Shown: piece after piece, positions 10,844 through 20,500 of the stretch
Layout of the letters: each line of letters begins with the position of its first letter
Position numbering within the stretch: position 1 is the stretch's first letter
From: Flavobacterium sp. Root420
Lineage (GTDB): Bacteria; Bacteroidota; Bacteroidia; Flavobacteriales; Flavobacteriaceae
Reading direction: 5' to 3'
DNA length: 64,000 nucleotides
Assembly (NCBI RefSeq): GCF_001427905.1
Contig: NZ_LMEF01000002.1
Location: forward strand, 56,480-120,479
Position numbers and translations under genes: made by a program
Notes under the pieces: generated by a model
The model's input: the letters and a program-made list of their open reading frames with translations, nothing else
Told to the model about the DNA's origin: nothing
Database searches by the model: none

Positions 10844-13800
10844 TTAAGGATTTGTTGTTGTTGTATTGATTACACTTCCAGATCTCGTTTCCTGAATGGT
10901 TTTGACACCTTTGGCAGTTTCTTTCTTAACACGAACCAAACCTCCTTCGTTATCATATTCATAGAAAGTACTATAATTGTTTTCATCCAGTTCAGACATT
11001 AATTTGAATGTTTCAGGATCGTAAACAAATGATTTTACACTTCCCTGAAGAGGATGAATTCTGATATCATCAAAATAAACCGGAATACTTGGACTTAAGT
11101 TTTCTAACTCAATACCTATTGTAATTGTATTATTTGGAATTTTGAATTTTTGAACCACTCGCTGCCATCCGTCAATAATATCTCCATTTGCTTTTATTGG
11201 TAATTCGCCAATTTTTTGAGCCTCGATATCCAATGCTTCCTTATTGTTGTAAAACACTAATTTGATTAATGGATTTGTATACGTTTTAACTTGTTCAACT
11301 GATTCTTCTTTAACCCATGCACTCAGGATATATTCTTTTCCGGGTTCTGGTTTGAAAGAGAAACAGTCATCACAAAAATCCTTTACAGCAGGAATACCAC
11401 AGGCAAACTGACCCGTAACAACTTTATCAGCAAAATAAGTTTCGTCTGAAGCTAATAAATCAAAATTCGAGTGCCCGTAGTAGGTACCAACATTAAATTG
11501 ATTAATATCTGATACCGGGAATTCCGTTGTCGAAAGACCTAGTAAATACTGTAATGATTTTTTTAGTAATGGTGTTGTTTTGGCTGTTATACTTCTATTT
11601 GATGCTAAAGATGGATTATAATTAGGATCTAAATCTCTGGACAATTTACTGGTATAGGAATCTCTGTCAACATAATTTCCGTTTTCGATTCCCACTACGT
11701 ATAAGTGAGGAAGTTTAGGAACAGTAACCGTTTTATTGTTATTATCAAATTTTGTAAAAGTCTCTTTTAATCCCTGAACGTTTGCAGTTTGTGAACCGTC
11801 AGTAATCATTAAAACAAAGGTTGGTTTCATGGTGTAGGCTAAAGCTCCATCTAAACCACTTTTCCAGTAGTCGGAAGCCTGGCTTATACCAGTTTCACCA
11901 TATCTTTTTCCTAATCTATCAATCCATGCATTGAACAGATAAACATTGCTCGCTGTCATTTTAGTTGGCGCAATAAAATCAGTTCTTGTATTGGCATCGC
12001 TATCTGACATTCCCGTTATCGAAACGTGAATATTAGATCCTATATCGTCATTTGTATATGCTTGTTGTGCAACAAATAATTTCAATTGTTTTTTGATTTT
12101 ATTAATTTCAGACAGATCAAGAGAACCAGACTCGTCTACAACAAGTGCAATGTGAGATATACACGACAATTCTTTAGGACAAAAATCGATATTACGAACA
12201 TGTCCGTCTGAATTATTAGTGGCTCCGCTGGTATAACTAGTTGCAACAATAGTTGATGTTAGAGCATCTTTGTATTTATCTAAATTAATGGCAGTAATCG
12301 ATCCTGAAGCAGATTTAGGAATATAAATTTCATTTTCGGCAGCGGTTGCAGAAAACGAGAAACTAACCGCCTCACTTGTATTCGTGAAATTGTAAATTTT
12401 AGCTCTTAAATCTGCTGTGTATGGTGCTACGGCTGCAATTTCTTTATGAGCATAGACATTTACATCAGTTCCCGTTGGAGTACTTGCCAGCTTGGTTATC
12501 ATATTAATAAACAAACGGTGTATTTCAGGAGAAAGAGGATTGTCTTTTGTACAAGAAATATAAGGTGTACATTGATCAATAATGATGGTTTTACTAAACA
12601 ACGTTTTACAGCTAGTTGCACTGCTTGCTACCAATTCGATTACATATTCTCCACCAACTTGCGGTGTAAAAGTATATAGACCGGTAACGTTTGTTTCCCT
12701 ATGCACAATATTTCCAACAGAATCTGTACTTGTCCAATTGTATGTTAAATTAGTTTCTGTAGTATTAAAAGCGAAGTCAATAGGTTCTTTGTCACAATAT
12801 CTGTCTTCTACTTTAATCGTTTTTGTAAATGTAGTAGTACATCCAATAGAATCTGTAGCCACAACTTTTACTTCATAATCTCCTGCATCTGCAAAAGTAT
12901 GTGTGTATGAATTTAGTGTGTTTGATGTTGCTGTTCCGTTTGCAGGAGTTACAGACCACTCGTATATTAAACCTGTAGCTGTAGTTTCGAATGCGAAACT
13001 GTTTTCTGCATTAGTGTGGAATTTTTCTGTGGTTGATGTTATTGATCCTGCTACTGTTGGACAATTTGATACATTTAATGTGATTGATTCTCTTTGTAAA
13101 ATAAGATTATAAGATGGACTAGAGGGATTACTTATCACAGGATGAGTAGAAATACAATGATAAACCCCATTATTAGCCAAAGTCAAATTTTGGATAGTAT
13201 ATTCTCTTGATTGGGCACCATTGATTTTTATACCATCTTTATACCATTGAAAAGTATCTACATTTGGGATATATCTATTATCCTCGCACATAGTCATTGT
13301 TACACTTTTTCCAGATAATCCCTTTATTGACTTAGGTGTATCTGTTTTTGCCTGAGGTGCATAAAGAAATTGAGATAGCTTTCTGTAATTTGTATATTGA
13401 TCTGCGATATCGACAAAACGAAACTTATTATTACCTATATCGGTATATCTAAAAAGAGGTAAACCGGTTAAGTCAGGTAAATTACCGCTTAGTTCATTAG
13501 AAGTGAAATAAATCCCTCCAAGTTTTTTTAATTGACTTATACTAGGTATACTCCCTGTTAATTTGTTGTATTGTACGTGAAGTATTGTAAGATTAGTCAA
13601 CAAATTTATTTCTGAAGGAATTGGTCCTGTTAACTTATTCGCGCCAAATCTTAAGTCTTGCATCAGAGTTAATTGACCTATTGTCTTTGGAATAGAACCA
13701 TCTAGTTGATTACCGCTTAAATCTAAATTTGTAAGTTTTGTTAATTGGCCTATTTCTGAAGGTATATTTCCACTTAGATTATTTTGAGATAATCGAAGAT

Positions 13801-14848
13801 AAATAAGATTCGTTAGCTGTCCTATTTCAACAGGGATATTTCCGCTTAATTTATTACTCGCAGTAAATATATATTGAAGCTTATTTAGCAATCCTATTTC
13901 AGTTGGAATGATTCCGGTAAATTCATTAGTTTCTATGTCAAAATGCGTAAGATTTCTTAGCGTTGTAATTACATATATATTTCCGCTTAATTTATTGTTT
14001 CCAACACTTAAACTTTCTAGATTCGTTAAATTGCTTATTTCTTGGGGTAAGGTTCCTGTTAATTTGTTTACAGATAGAGTGATGTTTTTAAGGTTTGATA
14101 ACGAACCAATTGTACTTGGTATCTCGCCACTGATTTGATTGCGAGATAAATTAAGCGATTGCAAATTTATTAATTGTCCTATTTCTGATGGTATACTTCC
14201 AGTAAATTGATTAGAACTCAAATCAAGATTTATAAGATTGTTTAGTAATCTTATATCCGAAGAGATATTTCCACTTAGGCTATTATTATTCAAAAGGAGG
14301 TATTGTAAATTACTTAATTGTACAAGATTTGAAGGTGGTATTGTACCCACCAAATTATTTCTATTTAAAACTAATGATGTAATATGCCCATTAGTAACGA
14401 TAATACCATACCAGCCTGTCTTCGTATTATCATCCCACGAAACAACTGGTGTTGAAAAATCCCAGCCGGTTTTGTTTGTCCAATTTGCTCCACCTGTACT
14501 ATTATAAATGGCAAGAAGTGCATCTTTCTCAATTTGAGATACGTCTGTAACTGCTGCTGAACGAGCGGTATTAGTTCTCAATTTGCTTTGTGGTTTATAC
14601 TTTTCAGCTATTTCATTTTCGATCTTTTTCATTACAGCATATTGACGTATTTGTCCTTCACGCATGATAGAAATTTCACGATCCAAATCCTGATCTTTAA
14701 CCCCATGTTCTTTTAAAGAAGCTTTTGCTCTCGCGATATCAAAACCTATAGTTGCATCGCTTAATTCCTGAGCAAAAGAAGACAATGAACAAAACACCAT
14801 GCAAAGAGTGGCTATCCAGTATTTTTTTATTTTAAGATTGTTTACCAT
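10844..14848 (-). CDS. LRR-Ig-PKD-vWA protein ending in a YD-repeat cap
   Basis: The product has 1334 residues. A signal peptide (about 1-26, ending SLSSFAQ) is followed by a charged helical segment and the cap ALLAIYNSTGGANWTNK. About 13 plant-type 24-residue leucine-rich repeats (LxLSxNxLSGxIPxEIGQL) run from about 150 to 490. Next come an Ig-like domain (TFQWYKDG...YHC), PKD-like repeats, a Cys-rich module ending RNIDFCP, and a von Willebrand factor A domain near residue 904 with MIDAS residues DESGS. The C-terminus holds a beta-sandwich-like part (GKEYILSAWVKEE...YFDDIRIHP), then SFVYDPETFKLMSELDENN and FYEYDNEGGLVRVKKE. That C-terminal part normally ends SpvB-like RHS partners in Bacteroidetes. 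Inference: a surface or particle protein that recognises a ligand and docks to the RHS shell. Confidence 0.88.
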   Translation of the reverse strand: MVNNLKIKKYWIATLCMVFCSLSSFAQELSDATIGFDIARAKASLKEHGVKDQDLDREISIMREGQIRQYAVMKKIENEIAEKYKPQSKLRTNTARSAAVTDVSQIEKDALLAIYNSTGGANWTNKTGWDFSTPVVSWDDNTKTGWYGIIVTNGHITSLVLNRNNLVGTIPPSNLVQLSNLQYLLLNNNSLSGNISSDIRLLNNLINLDLSSNQFTGSIPSEIGQLINLQSLNLSRNQISGEIPSTIGSLSNLKNITLSVNKLTGTLPQEISNLTNLESLSVGNNKLSGNIYVITTLRNLTHFDIETNEFTGIIPTEIGLLNKLQYIFTASNKLSGNIPVEIGQLTNLIYLRLSQNNLSGNIPSEIGQLTKLTNLDLSGNQLDGSIPKTIGQLTLMQDLRFGANKLTGPIPSEINLLTNLTILHVQYNKLTGSIPSISQLKKLGGIYFTSNELSGNLPDLTGLPLFRYTDIGNNKFRFVDIADQYTNYRKLSQFLYAPQAKTDTPKSIKGLSGKSVTMTMCEDNRYIPNVDTFQWYKDGIKINGAQSREYTIQNLTLANNGVYHCISTHPVISNPSSPSYNLILQRESITLNVSNCPTVAGSITSTTEKFHTNAENSFAFETTATGLIYEWSVTPANGTATSNTLNSYTHTFADAGDYEVKVVATDSIGCTTTFTKTIKVEDRYCDKEPIDFAFNTTETNLTYNWTSTDSVGNIVHRETNVTGLYTFTPQVGGEYVIELVASSATSCKTLFSKTIIIDQCTPYISCTKDNPLSPEIHRLFINMITKLASTPTGTDVNVYAHKEIAAVAPYTADLRAKIYNFTNTSEAVSFSFSATAAENEIYIPKSASGSITAINLDKYKDALTSTIVATSYTSGATNNSDGHVRNIDFCPKELSCISHIALVVDESGSLDLSEINKIKKQLKLFVAQQAYTNDDIGSNIHVSITGMSDSDANTRTDFIAPTKMTASNVYLFNAWIDRLGKRYGETGISQASDYWKSGLDGALAYTMKPTFVLMITDGSQTANVQGLKETFTKFDNNNKTVTVPKLPHLYVVGIENGNYVDRDSYTSKLSRDLDPNYNPSLASNRSITAKTTPLLKKSLQYLLGLSTTEFPVSDINQFNVGTYYGHSNFDLLASDETYFADKVVTGQFACGIPAVKDFCDDCFSFKPEPGKEYILSAWVKEESVEQVKTYTNPLIKLVFYNNKEALDIEAQKIGELPIKANGDIIDGWQRVVQKFKIPNNTITIGIELENLSPSIPVYFDDIRIHPLQGSVKSFVYDPETFKLMSELDENNYSTFYEYDNEGGLVRVKKETAKGVKTIQETRSGSVINTTTTNP

Positions 14849-14915
14849 AATCTAATTATCTTTTTTTATAACTACTTGTTTGTTAAAACAATTAGTGTGT
14901 TTTATCGTAAGTGTG

Positions 14916-17513
14916 TTATATTTTTGAACTAGTACCTGACGTCGTCGTTTTACTTGTTTCTATTGGATCGGTATATGTTTTGACTGGCAATACTTTAGAT
15001 ACCGGTTTTGTTGTATTTGCTGTTCTTTTTACAATGCTGATTGTTCCAATTAATGGTGTACATTCTTGCGAAGGACAGAAATTAATGTTTTCAACATCTC
15101 CGCTTGCAAGATTATAAGTACCATCACTATAATTAGTAATAACCGAAGTTATTGCCTGAGAATTATAATATCGACTTAAATCAATACTTGTAATTGTACC
15201 CGTAGCTGATTTAGGCAAGGTTACATCACTTTTAGATGTGTCGTCAGAGAAAGAGAAGGATATATAAGTATTGGTATTAATAAACTTATATATTTTACCG
15301 CCCTTACCTAAAGTGTAAGGCACGAAAGCGGCAATCTCATTTTGAGCATATATATTTACATCTGTACCATTTGGTGTACTAAGAAGTTTAGTGATTAGAT
15401 CAATAAACAGCGTGTGTACTCTTGTGGTTAGAGGATTATCTTGTGTACAAGAAACAGATCCACCGCAACTGGTAATAGATATATGTTTAGTAAATACTGT
15501 ATCACAGTTTTCTGTACCAGAAGTAGAGAGGCTTATATCATAGTTGCCAGGGATAGTTGGTGTAAAAATAAACAGACCTGTTGTATTTGTCTCTGTACGA
15601 ACAATAGTGCCGTTTTCGCCAGCAGCTGTCCATGTATAAATTAAATTAGGTTGATCTGTTTCAAATTTAAAACCATATGGATTATTTGCACAGTGGGTAT
15701 CACTAGCAGATATATATCTTGTAAATGTCACTGAACAACCTGTTTCATCTTTAAGAACCGCTTTAATTACATAATTACCTTCGTATTTAAATTTATATGT
15801 GTATGTTTTTATGTCTATGCCAGGTTCACTTGTATTAATAATTTCCCCATCTTCTGATATAGCACTCCAGGTATAAGTTAGATTAGTGTTAAACGTATCA
15901 AATGTAAATTTGGCATCTTCATTTGTGAAGACAGACTGTCCTGGAGTTATTATAGATCCAATTATTGCCGGATCACAAGTGTTAACTTCTCCTGGGCAAA
16001 AATCAATGTATCTAATTTCTGAACCAAAGTCACAATAATCTAAAGAGGCACGATCCATCTTTTTACTCATTCGTCCTCCGCCACTATATCTGCTTTTACA
16101 AGATTTTATAAATTGCTCAGAAGATATATATTGACTTAAATCAGTATATATAGAATCTCTTATTGTTGTCTTGAGATTTGTTATAGTAGTTTTTTTTGGG
16201 TCATATCCAATTCCCCATCCTATAATAGCATTTACGTCATATTCTCTGTTGGGTGAAAATGAAAAACGGGCTCCTAAAATTTTTTCTCTGCCATCTACTT
16301 CTGTATAATTTCGTGATGTTGAAACATAATTATATATTTTATTTTTAGGACCATTAGTGATGTAAGGTTTTAAAGCAATAAACTCGGCTGTAGGAGCGCT
16401 TGTGTTGATCTGTTCATCTGTTTCACCCTGAATTGATCTTGCAAGAAGGCTTACTAATAAATCCTCATATAATTCTTTTACTTTCTGAGATTTTGGATTC
16501 GTGGTTGTACAAGAATTATCAATAATACATTGAAGTTCATTTATAAATTTTCTATCACATCCCTTGACTGTATCTTTAACTATTAAATGGATTTCATATT
16601 TTCCTCCTTTATCCAGAGTTAAGGGAAAAATATCAAGATTTGAAGAGGCAACCGAAATACCTTTTGAATTAAATACTTCCCACTTGTACGTAAAATTTTC
16701 TGATGAATTATAAGGAACAAAATACATATTTGCAGTTTGATCTTTATTTACGCTAAGCTCATTGTAAGTAGTAATGTCATTAGTGATGTATCCTTCACGA
16801 TCATCTGTATTAAAATCGCAAGTACTTAAAGGTGTAACTAATTTTGTATAATTAGTTATACAGCCATTAAGGTCTTTTAGCTCTAATTCTACCTTATATT
16901 CTTCAATATTTGGAAATGTTATAGTGAAAGAAGGTTGAATTCCAGAACTTACTAGCACTCCGTTTGAATTATATGCTTTCCAATCAAAAGTGAAATTTGA
17001 TGCCGAATATCCGTTTACATAACCAATACTCAGAGTCGTTTCTGTATTTACTTCCACTCCTCGATAATCAGATAAATAGAGTGCTACCTGATTATCAAAA
17101 CGGTCTTTACTTGGAATAATGCAATTGTTCGGGTCTCTGCCTGTTATTATTTTTTCATAATTAGTACAACCATCAGAATCTGAAACACGAAGTGTAATCT
17201 TGTATTTTTCAAGTTTTGTCAGTGTAATAGAAAAATTAATAGTATTTCCAGATTTTATTAAAGAACCATTAATATCATAAAGTTTCCAATCGTATGTTAA
17301 ACCTGATAAAGGCGAATTATATCTTCCAAAAGTTATATCAGTCGCTGTATTGATAAGTGTACCATTATTGTCTCCGTCTGAATTATCTGAGAAATATATT
17401 TCTCCGTATCGATTGTATGAATATTGTGCACAGTCCTGAGCAAAGGAAGTCAAAGTACAAAACACCATATACAGCGTAATTATCCAGTATTTTTTTATTT
17501 TAAGATCGACCAT
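14916..17513 (-). CDS. Secreted PKD-repeat protein
   Basis: The product has 865 residues. Its signal peptide is almost the same as that of the downstream LRR/vWA gene (shared core LKIKKYW, end SFAQ). It lacks LRRs and starts directly with PKD-like repeats of about 85 residues, each with a Tyr-x-Trp strand and a DSDGC- or DLNGC-type end. It carries two copies of a Cys-rich module: one ends SEIRYIDFCPGE, and the second (CTQDNPLTTRVH...) ends ENINFCPSQ. The protein then stops a short way into a new repeat (CTPLIGTI) with a Thr/Ser/Lys tail ending SSKI. Known: PKD domains are extracellular beta-sandwiches used in adhesion. Inference: an adhesive or structural subunit of the RHS locus. No type IX secretion C-terminal domain is evident. 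Confidence 0.85.
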   Translation of the reverse strand: MVDLKIKKYWIITLYMVFCTLTSFAQDCAQYSYNRYGEIYFSDNSDGDNNGTLINTATDITFGRYNSPLSGLTYDWKLYDINGSLIKSGNTINFSITLTKLEKYKITLRVSDSDGCTNYEKIITGRDPNNCIIPSKDRFDNQVALYLSDYRGVEVNTETTLSIGYVNGYSASNFTFDWKAYNSNGVLVSSGIQPSFTITFPNIEEYKVELELKDLNGCITNYTKLVTPLSTCDFNTDDREGYITNDITTYNELSVNKDQTANMYFVPYNSSENFTYKWEVFNSKGISVASSNLDIFPLTLDKGGKYEIHLIVKDTVKGCDRKFINELQCIIDNSCTTTNPKSQKVKELYEDLLVSLLARSIQGETDEQINTSAPTAEFIALKPYITNGPKNKIYNYVSTSRNYTEVDGREKILGARFSFSPNREYDVNAIIGWGIGYDPKKTTITNLKTTIRDSIYTDLSQYISSEQFIKSCKSRYSGGGRMSKKMDRASLDYCDFGSEIRYIDFCPGEVNTCDPAIIGSIITPGQSVFTNEDAKFTFDTFNTNLTYTWSAISEDGEIINTSEPGIDIKTYTYKFKYEGNYVIKAVLKDETGCSVTFTRYISASDTHCANNPYGFKFETDQPNLIYTWTAAGENGTIVRTETNTTGLFIFTPTIPGNYDISLSTSGTENCDTVFTKHISITSCGGSVSCTQDNPLTTRVHTLFIDLITKLLSTPNGTDVNIYAQNEIAAFVPYTLGKGGKIYKFINTNTYISFSFSDDTSKSDVTLPKSATGTITSIDLSRYYNSQAITSVITNYSDGTYNLASGDVENINFCPSQECTPLIGTISIVKRTANTTKPVSKVLPVKTYTDPIETSKTTTSGTSSKI

Positions 17514-17584
17514 AATCTAGTTATATGTTTATTTTTATGCAATTTGTTCAGCAAAAAACAAATTGTATTATTATCTTAAATGAG

Positions 17585-20500
17585 TTATAGTTTTGAACTC
17601 GGTTTTTGTGAATTTTTACTTGTTTGTGATGATGGATATGTGATGCTAAAACCACTTTTAATTACCCCCACAGTTGGCAGACATGCTTCTGCCGGACAAA
17701 AATTGATATATCTAACTTCTGATTCTTTATAACAGTCATTTGTATTTAAAGATATCTTACTTAGTTTTTTTGTTTTTTGTGCTCTTTCAGGGCTTTGTAG
17801 GTTTTCCGGGTTTGAAACAGAAATTTGCTGCGCGCTCTGGACATAACAGGAAATCAAAAAATCATTTGAAGAGCTATACTGACTTAAGTCAATGTAAACT
17901 TCAGATGCAATATTCGCAGAAAATTGAGTTAATGTTCCATCATAATCCGAATCGAAATTCCACAATCCTTTTTTCATTAAGATTTGGACATCATAATCCC
18001 TGTCTGGTGAAAAAGAGAATCTAACACTAGTTAGTCTGCCCTGTTCATTGCGTACGGTGGTATAATTATAGATTTTGTCTCTTGGACCATTCGTGATATA
18101 AGGTTTTAATGCCTCAAATTCTGCTGTGGTTCTGCTGGCATTAATGTGCTCATCTGTTTCAGTAGTAAGAGATCTTGCGATAAGATTTTTTAACATATTC
18201 AGATAGATGCTTTTTACAATTTCCGATTTCGGATTTTCATTAGTACAGGAATTCTGAATCAGGCAATTGACCGGTTTCGAAAAATTAAGAATACAACCCG
18301 CTTCATTTTCAATAGCAACATTCACTCTATAAAATCCAGCTGTTGTTAGTGTTAATAAATGTTTTTCCTGATTTCCTGACTCTACCAATTCGTCATTTGC
18401 ATTATAAATTTCCCACTTATAAGTATAAGATCTCGATATTTCCTTATCAGGTCGAAATCCTAACTCTTTTGTCTGATTGATTTGTATGGTTGATACCTCG
18501 GCATTGTTCTCATTTTCGAAAGCAATAAATCCGGTTAGATCTTCACCACTAAATTCGCAGGCCTCCGTAACTAGTAACTCTCTGTCAAAATAATGAGGAC
18601 AGTTATTACGGTCTTTGATTGTTAATTTCAGTTTTAAATTGTCTGATGTTGTTGGTGTGAAAACAAATATTTCTCCCGTAAAAGTGGTTATAGGTGTATC
18701 GTCCAGCTTGGTTAATTCCCAATTGAGTGTCAAATCATTTAAGTTCCATACGCTGTAAGGCCAAAATGTAAATTCATTTGGTTTATTTATTAAAACTTTA
18801 GGACTATAATAAGTAGAATTACTACGATTAAATATAGTGCCCGTTAATGAATTCCTACTACAATCATATATAGGTGTAATTTTTTTTTCAAAATGGGTTA
18901 CACAATCATTGGAATCCGTAACATCTAACATTATTGTATACTCTCCTTCTCCATATTGAAGATAAAGTTGAAATGGATTACCTCCTTGTGGGTCATTATA
19001 ATATCCTCCATCTTCAGGAATCTTGACATTCCATGTATAAGTAAGATCGGTAGCTGTAGTTTCGAACGTAAAAGTGGCGTATGTATATAAGAAAGGAGTT
19101 TCAGTATCCATTTTTATTGTACCAACTAAAGGCGTACATGCCACCGGTTCAGTAACTTTTACAGTTTTATATAATTTAGTTGTACATGCGTATTGATCTG
19201 TAATTTCTAAGGCAACTAAATAATCGCCAGGAGTGGTATATGTCCATTCTGCCGTACTTGTTGTAGCGGTGCCAATTTCAACAGAGTTTGTGTTATAAAA
19301 AATCCATTTATAAGTAATATTAGTTGCTGTTGTTTGTAAGGAAAAAATAGTATTGTTGTTGGTTTTTATTTTTTCTGTTGAAGTTTTAATTGCTCCTACA
19401 ATTTCAATACATGTATGTTTTGCTATTACTGTAATATTTTTATTAATAGTAGTAATGCAATTGTTTTCATCAACAATGACTAAAGTAACTACATAATTAC
19501 CTGTATAAGGATAAACCGCTGATGCTGTACTTGTTGTTGCAGTACCAAGAGGGGTGTTGTTTAAACTGTGAAATGTCCAATTATAAGTAAGATTTGTTGC
19601 TGTGGTATCAAATGAATATGTAGTGGTTTCATTTGTATAAATAATTGGATTTGCTGTTTTTATATCTCCGGCAACAGTAACACAAGGCGGTTTTACCGTC
19701 ACTACGGCAGTAGTATGGAAAGTACTGGTACATCCATTTGTGTCTGTGACAACTAGTTTAACGTTGTAATTTCCTGGTGTGTCATAGTACATGTTTGCCG
19801 TGCTGGTAGTAAAAGTTGTTGTACTGCTGTTTACGATTCTGTATAATGTCCATCGATACGTTAGGTTTGTTGCTGTTGTATTAAAAAAGAAATTAGCAGT
19901 TGTTCCTACAAATATGTTAGGAGATACTGTTTTTATTGTTCCAGATACAGCAGCACAAGAACTTATATTTATGTTTTTTGTAAAAGTAGTGGCGCAATTA
20001 TTTGAATCGGTAGCAACTATAACAATTTTATAATTTCCAGGTGCTGTATAAGTTTGAGAACCAATAGATGATGTTTGATTTTCTTTTACAGTATTGTCAG
20101 CGTTATAAAATGTCCAATTATAAGTTAAACCAGTTGCAGCAGTTTCAAGAGAGAAATTAATAGCTGTGTCTAAAGTTGGGTTTTCAGTACTTACTTTAAC
20201 TACTCCTAACAATGGATCACATTCATTAGGACAAAAATCAATATATCTAATCTCAGATCCGTATTGACAATCGTTTGGTTTTAATAAGCTTTTATTGGTA
20301 GATTGTTGTGTAAAACATGAAACCAAATATTGATTTGCAGAAGTATATTGGCTTAGATCAATGTAAAGTTTTGGTTCTATCATTGACGATTGTAAATAGT
20401 CTAAAGGCATCCCTTGAACATAGTTCAAACTGTGAGGAACTGAAACATGTATATCAGATATTCTATCAGGTGAAAAAGAAAAATCTACACTTGTAAACTC

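Noticed and set aside
12582..13112. Plus-strand frames opposite the LRR/vWA gene
   Set aside because: They are Val/Phe-rich shadows of the PKD repeats on the minus strand.
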